Below are positions 1 to 10,110 of a stretch of DNA of 64,000 nucleotides, in pieces. The notes under the pieces are model-generated. The model was not told the DNA's origin, searched no databases, and was given only the letters and a program-made list of their open reading frames with translations. This stretch comes from Dyadobacter sp. CY343. Lineage in GTDB: Bacteria > Bacteroidota > Bacteroidia > Cytophagales > Spirosomataceae. How positions within the stretch are numbered: the first letter of the stretch is position 1; the number at the start of each line of letters is the position of its first letter. Made by a program: the position numbers and the translations under genes. The DNA lies in the NCBI RefSeq assembly GCF_021390335.1, contig NZ_JAJUXK010000001.1:310001-374000 (forward strand), in the 5' to 3' direction.

Positions 1-947
1 CTGTCATCCGAGATGATTTTCGCAGCACGTTCCAAAAGGCGGCTATGCAGATAAAATACGTCACCTGGGTAAGCCTCGCGGCCCGGAGGACGACGCAGCA
101 GCAGAGACACTTCGCGATAAGCTACCGCCTGTTTTGAAAGGTCATCATAGATAACCAATGCAGGGCGGCCAGTATCACGGAAAAATTCTCCGATTGCAGC
201 ACCTGTAAACGGCGCGTAAAATTGCATTGGAGAAGGATCAGAAGCACCTGCAGCTACAATCACAGTGTAATCCATTGCACCGTACTTGCGAAGTGTTGCC
301 TCGATCCCTTTAATAGTCGAAGCTTTTTGGCCGCAGGCTACATAAATACAGTAAACCGGCTCGCCTTTGTCAAAATATTCTTTCTGATTGATGATCGTAT
401 CGATCGCCACAGCTGTTTTTCCAGTCTGGCGGTCACCGATGATCAACTCGCGCTGACCACGGCCGATAGGAATCATCGCATCGATCGCTTTAATACCTGT
501 CTGAAGAGGCTCTGTTACCGGCTGGCGGTAAATAACACCAGGAGCTTTACGCTCGATAGGCATTTCGTAAAGGTCCCCAAGAATAGGGCCGTTACCGTCA
601 ATGGGTTCAGCAAGGGTATTAACAACACGTCCGATCACTCCGTCACCTACCTTTACGGAGGCAATTTCTTTCGTACGCTTTACTGTCGCGCCTTCCTTAA
701 TGTCACTGAAATCTCCAAGCAAAACGGCTCCGACATTGTCTTCTTCCAGGTTGAGAGCCAAGGCTTTAAGGCCTGTCTCGAAAACAAGCAGCTCACCTGC
801 CTGTACCTGGGAGAGTCCGTAAATGCGGGCAACACCGTCACCAACCTGGAGAACTGTGCCTACTTCTTCGAGCTCTGCTTCTGATCTGGCGCCTGCGAGT
901 TGTTCGCGCAGGATAGCCGAAACTTCATCCGGTCTAACAGATACCAT
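1..947 (-). CDS. atpA: ATP synthase F1 subunit alpha, 5' part (cut by window edge)
   Basis: Reading the minus strand from the ATG at 947 gives 315 residues that run off the left edge. The protein is the regulatory nucleotide-binding subunit of the F1 sector of the membrane ATP synthase. Visible family marks are the N-terminal [17 protein letters not shown], the beta-barrel region, the P-loop GDRQTGKT and the following AIDTIINQK, then the YDDLSKQA and [19 protein letters not shown] blocks. About 200 C-terminal residues are missing only because the window ends. No open frame of any length was listed for it because it lacks a stop here. The gene divergent from it is an FKBP protein, so atpH is not directly upstream. 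Confidence 0.97.
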   Translation of the reverse strand, partial: MVSVRPDEVSAILREQLAGARSEAELEEVGTVLQVGDGVARIYGLSQVQAGELLVFETGLKALALNLEEDNVGAVLLGDFSDIKEGATVKRTKEIASVKVGDGVIGRVVNTLAEPIDGNGPILGDLYEMPIERKAPGVIYRQPVTEPLQTGIKAIDAMIPIGRGQRELIIGDRQTGKTAVAIDTIINQKEYFDKGEPVYCIYVACGQKASTIKGIEATLRKYGAMDYTVIVAAGASDPSPMQFYAPFTGAAIGEFFRDTGRPALVIYDDLSKQAVAYREVSLLLRRPPGREAYPGDVFYLHSRLLERAAKIISDD

Positions 948-997
948 AGTATAATTGACTTATTTAGAGTATAGTAGTAAGTTTTTGAAAACTGCCG

Positions 998-1005
998 CAA
1001 AGGTA
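998..1005 (-). promoter_or_regulatory. Candidate -7 element for atpA
   Basis: On the minus strand this reads TACCTTTG, an exact fit to the Bacteroidota -7 pattern TAnnTTTG, about 51 bases ahead of the atpA start. I see no clear TTG at the expected -33 distance. The remaining divergent spacer (948-1249, about 300 bases) is AT-rich and must also hold the promoter of the FKBP gene, for which I found only imperfect matches. Confidence 0.4.
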
Positions 1006-1249
1006 GTGTTTAATTCTGGTAAAAACAGAATGTTTCGGATACTATAATTAGGAATAAAAGCCCTTAGATAAATTAGATTTTTCCAAGTGTGCTGCTCTTA
1101 AAGGCTTGTGCAACGTTGTTTACCGTTTGTCAGTCTTTGGGAACATTTTTAAAACTTTTTTAGGTACTATTTGTGTTTTTGTTGTAATTGAATTCGTTAA
1201 TGTCACTTATATCTAGAAAATATTATTTTATCGTCCACCAGTCAGTATA

Positions 1250-2008
1250 ATGTACAAATTAGAAAAAACCATTTTAGCAGCGTTGGTACTAGGATTTTTT
1301 GTAACGGCGGAAAGCAATGCACAGACTATCAAGAAAACAACTAAACCTACCACCCCGGCAAAGAAAGCACCGGCAGCAACCACAAAAGCAGCAGCTACTC
1401 CATTAGTACTCAAAAATCAGATGGATTCTTTGTCAGCCGCCATCGGAGTAAGCTTTTCAGGTTCCCTGGCTTCACAGGGTGTGGAAAATATTAATACAGA
1501 AGTGCTTACAAAAACGATCAACGCAGCGTTGAAAGGTGGCAAGACGGTATTCACGGCAGACGAAGCCAATGCATTTATAGGTAGTTATTTTCAGAAAATC
1601 ATGGAAGAAAAAGGAGCAACAGTTCGTACCGAAGGGCAAAAATTTTTGGAAGAAAATAAAAAGCGCACTGGGGTAACCACTACCGAAAGCGGCTTGCAAT
1701 ACGAGGTTATCAAAACCGGCGACGGGCCCAAACCTGCGGCGACTGACAAGGTGAAAACGCATTACCACGGCACGCTTGCAAATGGAACGGTTTTTGACAG
1801 TTCTGTTGACCGCGGTGAGCCGGTTGAGTTTCCTGTAAACGGTGTAATTAAAGGATGGACAGAAGCACTCCAGTTAATGCCCGTAGGTTCGAAATGGAAA
1901 CTATTTATCCCCTACGACCTTGCTTACGGAGAACGCGCCGCAGGACCTCAGATACCCGCTTATTCGGCATTGGTATTCGAGGTCGAATTATTAGAAATTG
2001 TTAAATAG
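1250..2008 (+). CDS. Secreted FKBP-type peptidyl-prolyl cis-trans isomerase (FkpA/Mip-like)
   Basis: This 252-residue protein has a Sec signal peptide (about residues 1-24, ending SNAQ), a Thr/Lys/Ala/Pro-rich linker (25-50), an FkpA-type N-terminal dimerisation segment (about 52-145) and an FKBP domain (about 155-252). FKBP hallmarks include VKTHYHGTLANGTVFDSS, the VIKGWTEALQLMPVGSKW stretch and the AYGER block. It should fold proline-containing proteins in the periplasm. The downstream S41 protease starts 13 bases after its stop, so the two are probably cotranscribed as an envelope protein quality-control pair. Function is firm by family; the substrate is unknown. Confidence 0.93.
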   Translation: MYKLEKTILAALVLGFFVTAESNAQTIKKTTKPTTPAKKAPAATTKAAATPLVLKNQMDSLSAAIGVSFSGSLASQGVENINTEVLTKTINAALKGGKTVFTADEANAFIGSYFQKIMEEKGATVRTEGQKFLEENKKRTGVTTTESGLQYEVIKTGDGPKPAATDKVKTHYHGTLANGTVFDSSVDRGEPVEFPVNGVIKGWTEALQLMPVGSKWKLFIPYDLAYGERAAGPQIPAYSALVFEVELLEIVK

Positions 2009-2021
2009 GAAAACGTCAACA

Positions 2022-4151
2022 ATGAGAAAGTACCTAATCACTCTTATTCCGGTTGTGTTGCTCGGATGGCAATGGGGCCCTGTTCAGGATCATGCAACGA
2101 CAGTGCCTGCTGTTGGTACCTCGATGGAGGACGATATCAAGCCAATCCCTGCTCAATACAAAGCGGAGGAGCTGACTACGCGTATTTTGTCGAGTTATCA
2201 TTATAGAAAGACCAAATTAAACGACTCGCTGTCAGCTGCGATTTTTGATAAGTATATTGATGGAATAGATCACGGAAAGCTGTATTATCTGGCAGAAGAT
2301 CTTAAGAATTTTGAGCAATACAAAAATTCCTTCGATGACTACCTGCAAAAGCGCGAACTGGACGTACCGTTTCAGATTTATAATGTTTTCAGAAAACGTT
2401 ACAAGGAAAGAAGTGACTATATCCAGAATCTTCTGGGTCAGCCGAAACCATTCGATTTCACAGCTGATGAATCTATGGATACGGATAGGGAAAAAGCTGC
2501 CTGGGCCAAAAATACCGATGAGCTGAATGATACCTGGCGTAAATACTTAAAAAGTGAAGCGCTGGATCTAAAACTTTCGGGGAAAGCTGATACAGCAGTA
2601 ATTTCAACACTTCGTGATCGCTACAAAAACCGCGATCGTGCATTGGGCCGTATTCGTACCGAGCAGGTTTTCCAAATGTTTATGAATGCGTATGCAGAGT
2701 CTATGGACCCGCATACTAGCTACATGGCGCCGACTTCTGCGGATCGTTTCAAGCAGGAAATGAGCCAGTCGCTGGAAGGTATTGGTGCATTACTTCGCGA
2801 AGAGGATAATTATATAAAGATTGTCGAAGTAATTCCGGGCGGACCTGCATTTAAGGGAAAGCAACTCAAAAAAGAAGACAAAATCGTGGCAGTTGCGCAA
2901 GGCGACGAAGGTAAAATGGTGGATATCATAGGCTGGTTCGTTGATGATGCTGTAAAGCTGATCAAAGGCCCGAAATCGACCGTAGTTCGTTTGCAGGTAA
3001 TATCAGCAGATGCATTGCCTGGAACTGCGCCGAAGGAATATCGTCTGGTTCGTGAAAAAATCAAGCTGGAAGAGCAGCGTGCGAAAAGTGAGATTGTTTC
3101 CGTGAATAATTCCAATAAAACTTTTAAGATCGGGGTGATTGATATTCCATTGTTCTACCGCGACTTCGAAGGCGCTCAACACAAGGAAAAGGAATTTTCA
3201 AGCACAACTCGTGATGTTCAAAAGCTGGTCACTGAATTGCAAGCTTCAAATGTCGATGGTATTGTGATCGACCTGAGAAATAATGGCGGTGGTTCGTTGA
3301 CAGAGGCGGTTTCTCTGACAGGATTATTTATCAACAGAGGCCCGGTTGTTCAGGTGAAAGAAGGTCAGGGTGAAATTGAAGTGCAGTCTGATAATGATCC
3401 TGCAATTGCGTATGATGGTCCTATGGCGGTGATGGTCAACAGGTTCAGTGCTTCTGCATCCGAGATTTTCGCAGCAGCGATCCAGGATTATAAGCGTGGT
3501 ATTATTGTCGGGGAGCAGACTTACGGCAAAGGTACGGTACAAACACTGATTGATTTGAACCAGTGGGTACCCAAAGAAACGGATCAGCTTGGACAGGTGA
3601 AGTTGACAGTTGCGAAGTTTTACCGGATCAATGGAAGCAGCACGCAACTAAAAGGTGTGATGCCGGATTTGGAATTACCTACTGCATTTAAAGAAAATGA
3701 ATATGGTGAAGGTTCTCAGCCAAGTGCATTGCCTTGGGATCAGATTCCATCGTCAAGATATGACCTGGCGAATAACATCAATCCAAAAGTGATCGACCAG
3801 CTTCGCGACAAATACAAGCAACGGTTGAAGTCGGACGAAGAATTGAAAACACTGGCTAAGACGCTGGAAGAATTCAAAGCGGCCCGCGAAAACAAGGTTG
3901 TCTCTTTACAGGAATCCAAAAGGAAGATCGAAAGGGATGAAGCTGAGAAGAAAAGAGCTGCCATGAAGCAACTTGGCGAAGACACGACTGACGGCGAAGA
4001 AGACGAAGATGCTGATCCAAAAGCAGCAGAAGCGCCAAAGGCGGCTAAAAAGAAAAAGGATATTTACCTGACCGAAACCGGCAGAATGCTAGCCGACCTG
4101 ATCGTGATATCGAAAGAGCCGAGCTTCGCCGGGAATAAGAAGAAGCAATAA
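2022..4151 (+). CDS. Carboxy-terminal (tail-specific) processing protease, S41 family
   Basis: This protein of about 709 residues belongs to the Prc/CtpA family of periplasmic proteases that degrade or trim proteins from the C-terminus. After an N-terminal hydrophobic export segment come a helical domain, a PDZ domain (about 240-340; LEGIGALLREEDN to KGPKSTVVRLQV) and the S41 core with IVIDLRNNGGGSL. The Ser/Lys dyad is visible: Ser in FSASASEIF (about residue 476) and Lys in TYGKGTVQ (about 503). The C-terminal DUF3340-like part ends in a Lys/Glu-rich tail. I chose the ATG at 2022 (MRKYLITLIP); a start at 1998 would overlap the preceding gene by 11 bases and spoil the signal peptide. A terminator follows. 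Confidence 0.95.
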   Translation: MRKYLITLIPVVLLGWQWGPVQDHATTVPAVGTSMEDDIKPIPAQYKAEELTTRILSSYHYRKTKLNDSLSAAIFDKYIDGIDHGKLYYLAEDLKNFEQYKNSFDDYLQKRELDVPFQIYNVFRKRYKERSDYIQNLLGQPKPFDFTADESMDTDREKAAWAKNTDELNDTWRKYLKSEALDLKLSGKADTAVISTLRDRYKNRDRALGRIRTEQVFQMFMNAYAESMDPHTSYMAPTSADRFKQEMSQSLEGIGALLREEDNYIKIVEVIPGGPAFKGKQLKKEDKIVAVAQGDEGKMVDIIGWFVDDAVKLIKGPKSTVVRLQVISADALPGTAPKEYRLVREKIKLEEQRAKSEIVSVNNSNKTFKIGVIDIPLFYRDFEGAQHKEKEFSSTTRDVQKLVTELQASNVDGIVIDLRNNGGGSLTEAVSLTGLFINRGPVVQVKEGQGEIEVQSDNDPAIAYDGPMAVMVNRFSASASEIFAAAIQDYKRGIIVGEQTYGKGTVQTLIDLNQWVPKETDQLGQVKLTVAKFYRINGSSTQLKGVMPDLELPTAFKENEYGEGSQPSALPWDQIPSSRYDLANNINPKVIDQLRDKYKQRLKSDEELKTLAKTLEEFKAARENKVVSLQESKRKIERDEAEKKRAAMKQLGEDTTDGEEDEDADPKAAEAPKAAKKKKDIYLTETGRMLADLIVISKEPSFAGNKKKQ

Positions 4152-4173
4152 AATACTGTTGAATATCAATAGG

Positions 4174-4205
4174 AAAGAGGAGCTACATGTAGCTCCTCTT
4201 TTTTT
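4174..4205 (+). terminator. Rho-independent terminator after the S41 protease
   Basis: Bases 4174-4201 form a perfect 28-base palindrome (half AAAGAGGAGCTACA) followed by a T-tract to 4205. It ends the fkp-S41 unit. The palindrome could also act on the opposite strand, where an A/T-rich flank is weaker. Confidence 0.85.
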
Positions 4206-4268
4206 GTTTGCTCAGGAATACTATCGAGGTTGTTATCGATCCGCTTACTTTCAGACTAAAAACTTCTG

Positions 4269-5711
4269 CTACTCCCAGCCACCTCCAAGCGATCTGTACA
4301 GTTCAATTAACCCTAAAAATTGCTGTTTCTGCACCTCAGTCTGGTTAAGCTCGGCTTCGAGTACGCTTCGCTGGGCTGTGATAACTTCCAGGTAAGATGC
4401 GTAGCCGGTCAGGAAAAGGTCTTTTGAGGTAGCGACAGCTTGCTGTAAAACTTCCACTTCCTGCGTTTTGAAATCGTTGATCCTTTTTGTGTTCTCAATC
4501 TTTTTCAAACTTGTGCTAACTTCCTGAAAACCGTTAAGTACCGATTTGTTATAAGCATACAACGCTTCCAGGCTAGCAGCCTCGGATCTTCTTTGTCCCG
4601 CCTTTAAAGCCTTGCGATTAACAAGCGGCCCGACCAAACCACCCAATGCATTGTAGGCAAGTGAACCCGGAGAAAACAACAGATTGCTCTTAAAAGCATT
4701 GAAACCAAGAAACGCAGTAATATTCAGCGATGGCAGAAACGCCAGCTGTGCTGCCTGTTGCTCAGAATAGTTAGCGAGCAGATCGAGCTGTGCCTGCTGA
4801 ATATCCGGCCTTCTTTTTAGCATATTGGCTGGAATACCCGTTGCGACGGTTTGCGCGAAAGTTTGCTGCTGCACGGTCCCGCGGGCTATTGGTTGGGGAA
4901 AACGTCCGAGCAGCAGGTTCAGGTTATTTTCCGTTTCAGTGATCTTTTGCTGGATTTCGAATTCAAGACTTTGCGTATTCAGCAGTTGGGCTGTCAGTTG
5001 TCGTACACCCAACTCGTTTGCCCGTCCGCCTTCCTTTTGGATCTTCACAGTTTCCACCGCAGATTGTTGGAGGATGATATTTTTACGGATAATATTCAAT
5101 TCAGCATCCAACGCAATCAATTCATAATAAGAAGAAGCTATTTGTGCGATCAGTCCGGTCACAATTGCCTGACGGGCTTTTTCAGATGCTAAAAACCGGC
5201 TGTATGCAGCTTTTTTCTGAGTTTTTAATTTGCCCCAGATATCGATTTCCCACGAGCTTCTCAAACCCACAAAATAGTCGGGAAGGAACGGTGCCGGCAA
5301 TCTTCTGTCTGCATCTATATTATCGGAAAAATTAGTATCGTAATTACCAACTCCGTCCATTGTGTAATCCCCGAACTTCCTGCCTCCACCTGAAATCTCG
5401 CCGGTAACAGCGGGCAGCATTGCACCCTGCGCGATCAGAATGTTCGTTCTGGCTTGCTCAATCCTTTGAGCCGCCATTCTCAAATCCAGGTTTTGCTGTA
5501 AAGCAGTGTCTATCAGCGCCACCAGTTGCTGATCCTGGAAAAATGATCTCCACTGAATAGAGCCTATTCCTGTTGAATCGGATTGATCTGCAAATGCAGG
5601 AGGTGTTTTTATTCCGGAAGCTTGCTCCACGGGCCGCATTAGTTTGCAACCTGACAGGAAAAGCAGCGCGCCCACTACTAGCAGCGAATATCGCCTTTGA
5701 TAAGTTTTCAT
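4269..5711 (-). CDS. Outer-membrane factor lipoprotein of RND efflux pump (TolC/OprM/NodT family)
   Basis: The protein (480 residues) is the outer-membrane channel of the efflux system encoded just upstream. The start at 5711 gives MKTYQRRYSLL and a lipoprotein signal peptide with lipobox LSGC at about residues 19-22; the longer frame from 5819 adds 36 residues that would bury this signal and overlap the permease gene. Two OEP repeats rich in Gln, Ala and Leu coiled-coil sequence follow, including MAAQRIEQARTNILIAQG and the typical NLNLLLGRFP and RRPDIQQAQLDLL motifs. It is the last gene of the adaptor-permease-channel operon, with a 61-base gap behind the permease. Confidence 0.95.
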   Translation of the reverse strand: MKTYQRRYSLLVVGALLFLSGCKLMRPVEQASGIKTPPAFADQSDSTGIGSIQWRSFFQDQQLVALIDTALQQNLDLRMAAQRIEQARTNILIAQGAMLPAVTGEISGGGRKFGDYTMDGVGNYDTNFSDNIDADRRLPAPFLPDYFVGLRSSWEIDIWGKLKTQKKAAYSRFLASEKARQAIVTGLIAQIASSYYELIALDAELNIIRKNIILQQSAVETVKIQKEGGRANELGVRQLTAQLLNTQSLEFEIQQKITETENNLNLLLGRFPQPIARGTVQQQTFAQTVATGIPANMLKRRPDIQQAQLDLLANYSEQQAAQLAFLPSLNITAFLGFNAFKSNLLFSPGSLAYNALGGLVGPLVNRKALKAGQRRSEAASLEALYAYNKSVLNGFQEVSTSLKKIENTKRINDFKTQEVEVLQQAVATSKDLFLTGYASYLEVITAQRSVLEAELNQTEVQKQQFLGLIELYRSLGGGWE

Positions 5712-5772
5712 TAAATAAGATTTTATGTAAGAAGGCAGCCGGAATATGTCCGACTGCCTGAAAGTCTGATCA

Positions 5773-8700
5773 TTAACCCAGAATAGGTTCTTCGTGCTCG
5801 GCTTTCGCCTTTTTCGCAACCTTCGGACGGATCATACTGGCGAACAGCACATACAAGCCCGGAATGATAATAATCCCGAACAATGTTCCGATGAGCATAC
5901 CACCCGCAGCCGCTGTACCAATTGACCGGTTTCCGATCGCACCTGCGCCAGACGCCATTACCAGCGGGATAAGTCCGGCGACAAATGCAAGTGAGGTCAT
6001 CAAAATAGGGCGTAACCTTTCCGTAGCGCCTTCAAGCACCGCGTCGATTACCGACCTGCCCTCTTTCTGCCTGATAATCGCGTATTCCACGATCAGGATC
6101 GCATTTTTACCTAACAACCCAATCAGCATGACGAGTGAAACCTGCGCGTAAATGTTGTTCTCCAACCCCATTAGTTTTAATGCAAGGAATGCACCAAAAA
6201 CACCGGTTGGAAGAGACAAGATAACAGGCAGTGGGAGCAGGAAACTTTCATATTGGGCCGCCAGCAGCAGATACACGAATATCAGACAGACACCAAAAAT
6301 GTAAATCGCCTGGTTTCCCGACAATATCTCCTCGCGCGTCATACCCGACCAATCGTAGGTAAATCCTTTCGGAAGGCTCGTAGCTGCAATGCGTTCCACG
6401 GCCTTAATAGCGTCACCGCTACTGTAACCGGGCGCGGCGTCACCATTGATCATCGCGGAAGTGTACATATTATATCGCGTCAATAGCTCCGGTCCGTACA
6501 CCCTTTCCAGTCTGATGAATGTCGAGAATGGTACCATTTCACCGCGGTTGTTTTTCACATAGAGTTTCAGAAGGTCCTCCGGAGTGCGGCGATAGCTCGG
6601 GTCAGCTTGCACCATCACCTTATACATCTGACCAAAACGAATGAAATTGGAAGCGTACAAACTACCTATCATCGTTTGCAGCGTACTCATAGCTGCGTCC
6701 ACCGAAACGCCTTTTTTCGAAGCAATATCCGCATCAACATGGATCATATATTGCGGAAAACTTGCGTCAAAGCTGCTGAATGCGGATGCGATCTCCGGGG
6801 AAGCCATTAAATCCTTCACAAACTGGTTGGTTACTTCGGCCGTTTTTTGCAAATCCTCGCTTCCTGTACGGTCCTGAACCCGAAGCTCAAAACCACTTGA
6901 ATTACCAAAACCAGGCACGGTAGGAGGCGGGAAAAACTGAATATCGGCATCAGTAATATGCTTCGTTTTCTGCTCCATTTCTTTGATAATATCCTGAACA
7001 GAAGCAGTCCGCTGATCCCAGGGTTTCAGGTTGATCATCGCCATACCATACGAAGAGCCCGCAGATTCGGTGATCAAACTATATCCTGAAAGTGAAGAAA
7101 CGGATTCCACTGGTTCCAGCGACTGGGCTACTTTCTGAATTTCATCGAGTACCGCCTCCGTTCTTTCCACAGTAGCCGCTACCGGCGTAGTTACGTTTAC
7201 GTTGATAACTCCCTGATCTTCTGTGGGAATAAAGCCCGTCGGGAGCACCGTATTAATGCCGTAAGTGCCAATGCAAAATGCCGCCAGCAAGCCGATAGTG
7301 ACCATTCTTCTGCCTACTATCACGGAAAGCAGCTTCCTGTATTTATTGGAAATACCATTATAACCATTGTTAAAACCTCTGAAAAAGCGGTCGAGCAAGG
7401 TATTTTTGGAAGGCTGCCCGTGCGTATTTTTCAGCATCAATGCGCAGAGTGCAGGTGTTAAGGTTAATGCGTTGATACCTGATATCACGATGGAAATCGC
7501 CAGCGTGATAGAGAATTGTCGGTAAAAAATCCCTACCGGACCGGACATAAATGCGACCGGAACGAATACCGCCGACATGACCAGCGTGATCGCAATGATC
7601 GCGCCGCTCATTTCTTTCATCGATTCAATCGTCGCTTCCCGGGCATCGAGGTGCTTTTCCGCCATCTTGGCGTGCACGGCCTCGACGACGACAATCGCAT
7701 TATCGACCACAATACCGATCGCAAGTACCAATGCAAACAAGGTTAGCAAGTTGATTGAAAACCCGAAAAGCTGCATGAAAGCAAATGTTCCGATCAAAGC
7801 GACAGGCACCGCGAGCGCCGGGATAACCGTAGAGCGGAAATCCTGTAAAAAGAGGTAAACGATAATAATTACAAGGATAAATGCCTCGATCAGCGTACGC
7901 ACAACCTCGTCAATCGACGCATCAAGGAAGCGGGAAACGTCATAGGAAACGAAATAGTCCATTCCCGGAGGAAAAGTAGTGCCTTTCAGCTCGGCAACTT
8001 TGGCCTTGATATTCTTGATTACTTCCTGCGCATTGGAGCCCGGCCGCTGCTTGATCATAATAGAAGCAGAAGGCTTTCCATTGGATTTTGAGGCCATATC
8101 GTATTCCAGCGTACCGAATTCAATATCCGCTACGTCTTTCAGTTTCAGCATGGAACCGTCAGGATTCGATCTCAGGACAATATTCTCATATTGAACCGGT
8201 TCGAAAAGCTTTCCTGTATATTTCAATACATACTGCAAAACCTGCGTTTCACGTCCGGACGCAACCCCCGTTTTTCCCGGAGCCGCAACCACATTCTGGT
8301 CGCGGATCGCCTGGACAACTTCGTCGGCAGACACATTGTAGCTGTTCATCCGATCCGGTTTCAGCCACACGCGCATCGAGTAATCCTTACTACCCATAAT
8401 TTGCGCGCGACCCACACCGTCGATCCTTTTCAGCTCTTTCAGGATATTGATATCCGCAAAGTTGTACACGAAATCCTCAGCCACGGATGTATCGGAGCTC
8501 ATGATATCGAGGTACATCAACATACTGTTTACCTCTTTTTCAGTGGTAACACCCGCTTTGATAACCTCTTCCGGCAACTCGTCAATCACCGTTTGCACAC
8601 GGTTTTGAACGTTCACCGCCGCCAGATCCGGGTCTACGCCCACATTAAATGAAATTGTGATCGTAGTAACCCCGTCATTTCCGGAAACCGACGTCATATA

Positions 8701-8928
8701 GGTCATTCCCGGCACCCCGTTGATCGCTTTTTCAAGCGGAACGGCCACCGCATCCACACACACTTCTGAGTTTGCGCCTGTGTAAGTGGCAGTTACGACA
8801 ACTGAGGGCGGTACAATGTCAGGAAACTGCGAAACGGGCAGTCCTGTAAAAGCTAAAATCCCGAGCAGGGTTATAAAGATTGAGATAACCAGTGACAGCA
8901 CTGGCCGCTCTATAAATTTTTGAAACAT
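5773..8928 (-). CDS. RND efflux pump permease, HAE1 (AcrB/MexB) family
   Basis: This inner-membrane proton-driven drug exporter has 1051 residues, the usual HAE1 length. It has the FIERPVLSLVISI start, two large periplasmic loops and twelve predicted membrane segments. The TM4 proton relay reads AIGIVVDNAIVVVEAV, so the first Asp of the AcrB pair is kept and the second is Asn; the TM10 Lys is kept in LLGKNAILIVEYA. It lies 30 bases downstream of the adaptor gene and ahead of the outer-membrane factor, forming a complete pump. No dedicated regulator gene is adjacent. Substrates cannot be told from sequence. Confidence 0.97.
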   Translation of the reverse strand: MFQKFIERPVLSLVISIFITLLGILAFTGLPVSQFPDIVPPSVVVTATYTGANSEVCVDAVAVPLEKAINGVPGMTYMTSVSGNDGVTTITISFNVGVDPDLAAVNVQNRVQTVIDELPEEVIKAGVTTEKEVNSMLMYLDIMSSDTSVAEDFVYNFADINILKELKRIDGVGRAQIMGSKDYSMRVWLKPDRMNSYNVSADEVVQAIRDQNVVAAPGKTGVASGRETQVLQYVLKYTGKLFEPVQYENIVLRSNPDGSMLKLKDVADIEFGTLEYDMASKSNGKPSASIMIKQRPGSNAQEVIKNIKAKVAELKGTTFPPGMDYFVSYDVSRFLDASIDEVVRTLIEAFILVIIIVYLFLQDFRSTVIPALAVPVALIGTFAFMQLFGFSINLLTLFALVLAIGIVVDNAIVVVEAVHAKMAEKHLDAREATIESMKEMSGAIIAITLVMSAVFVPVAFMSGPVGIFYRQFSITLAISIVISGINALTLTPALCALMLKNTHGQPSKNTLLDRFFRGFNNGYNGISNKYRKLLSVIVGRRMVTIGLLAAFCIGTYGINTVLPTGFIPTEDQGVINVNVTTPVAATVERTEAVLDEIQKVAQSLEPVESVSSLSGYSLITESAGSSYGMAMINLKPWDQRTASVQDIIKEMEQKTKHITDADIQFFPPPTVPGFGNSSGFELRVQDRTGSEDLQKTAEVTNQFVKDLMASPEIASAFSSFDASFPQYMIHVDADIASKKGVSVDAAMSTLQTMIGSLYASNFIRFGQMYKVMVQADPSYRRTPEDLLKLYVKNNRGEMVPFSTFIRLERVYGPELLTRYNMYTSAMINGDAAPGYSSGDAIKAVERIAATSLPKGFTYDWSGMTREEILSGNQAIYIFGVCLIFVYLLLAAQYESFLLPLPVILSLPTGVFGAFLALKLMGLENNIYAQVSLVMLIGLLGKNAILIVEYAIIRQKEGRSVIDAVLEGATERLRPILMTSLAFVAGLIPLVMASGAGAIGNRSIGTAAAGGMLIGTLFGIIIIPGLYVLFASMIRPKVAKKAKAEHEEPILG

Positions 8929-8958
8929 GATTTTAAATTCAGGTGAGAAAAAAAGGTC

Positions 8959-10110
8959 TTATCGCGCGGTCAGCTCGATTTTGCTTCCCGGCACATTCAG
9001 ACTGTCTTGTGAAACTGCTTTCGGGTTAATGGTCGCGCCATCTTTCAAACCCTGCAATCCCTCACAGACAATCGTTTCCCCTGATTCTAATCCTGATTTT
9101 ATTACATAATAACCTGATAATCTTGATCTTGGCACAAAACTGCGCGTTTTGATCTTATTATCTTTCCCCAGCACGTACACAAAGTTTTTATCCTGAATTT
9201 CAAAAGCCGCTTTTTGCGGAATAAGGATCGCATTCTCAACTGTATTCGTCAACCGGATCGTACCTGTCGAACCGTGTTTCAGCAACTTTTCGGGGTTTGA
9301 AAAGCGCGCACGGAATGCGATCGAGCCGGTACCTTCGTCGAATGCGCCTTCCATGGTTTCAATAGTTCCCTTGTGTTTGAAGAAAGAACCGTCGGCAAGT
9401 TCCAGTTCTACGATCGCTTCCTTGTTCGAAGCTTTGCCTCTTGCCCGGATATATTCCAGGTATTCATTCTCAGATACATTGAAATATGCGAATACATTTT
9501 TGGTGTCGGAAAGCGTCGTGAGCAGGGTTCCTTCGTCGATCAGACTTCCCATTTTATGCGGAATACGGTCGATAACCCCGTCGAAAGGCGCTTTGATCTC
9601 TGTCCGTGCGAGTTGAATTGCTGCATTGGATTTTTCTGACCTGGCTTCTTCAATTTTTGCATTCGCTGCTGCAAGCTTGGCGTCGGCTACATCGATCTCA
9701 GTTTTGGAGATGACATTCTTATCGACGAGCATTTTGACCCTTTTCAGTTCAAGTTCAGCGCCTTTCGCTTCTGCTATTGCACTTTGAAGGTTAGCCTTCG
9801 CTTTGGCCAGCTGCGCCTCATATTCTTCGTTATTGATCCTGAAAAGTGTTTGTCCTTTACGCACTTCTTTACCCTCGTCCACATATACTTCTTCCAGGTA
9901 GCCTTTCACCCGGGCGTATATTTCTACGTTTCTGACGGCATGTATATCTCCCACATATTCGCGGTGGAGTTTGGTATTCTGAGGTTTCAGTTCGGTAACA
10001 GGTATAGTACGGATGCTGTCGGCAGCTCCGGAAGTGGTTTCACTCCTGGAAGCGCACCCGTAAGCAAAAACGCTTACCAGCAAAAGGAGAGACCATTTGA
10101 AATTTTTCAT
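8959..10110 (-). CDS. RND efflux periplasmic adaptor (membrane fusion protein), lipoprotein
   Basis: The 383-residue protein links the permease to the outer-membrane channel. It has a lipoprotein signal with lipobox AYGC (about residues 16-19), a lipoyl/barrel-sandwich domain (VKGYLEEVYVDEGKEVRKGQ), an alpha-helical hairpin (about 100-165), the second lipoyl half with EIKAPFDGVIDRI, and the beta-barrel and membrane-proximal domains to the end. It is the first gene of the efflux operon; about 170 bases separate it from the next upstream gene, which leaves room for the promoter. Confidence 0.96.
   Translation of the reverse strand: MKNFKWSLLLLVSVFAYGCASRSETTSGAADSIRTIPVTELKPQNTKLHREYVGDIHAVRNVEIYARVKGYLEEVYVDEGKEVRKGQTLFRINNEEYEAQLAKAKANLQSAIAEAKGAELELKRVKMLVDKNVISKTEIDVADAKLAAANAKIEEARSEKSNAAIQLARTEIKAPFDGVIDRIPHKMGSLIDEGTLLTTLSDTKNVFAYFNVSENEYLEYIRARGKASNKEAIVELELADGSFFKHKGTIETMEGAFDEGTGSIAFRARFSNPEKLLKHGSTGTIRLTNTVENAILIPQKAAFEIQDKNFVYVLGKDNKIKTRSFVPRSRLSGYYVIKSGLESGETIVCEGLQGLKDGATINPKAVSQDSLNVPGSKIELTAR

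Noticed and set aside
222-884. A 220-residue plus-strand frame near the left edge
   Set aside because: It is antisense to atpA, whose motifs are clear on the minus strand.
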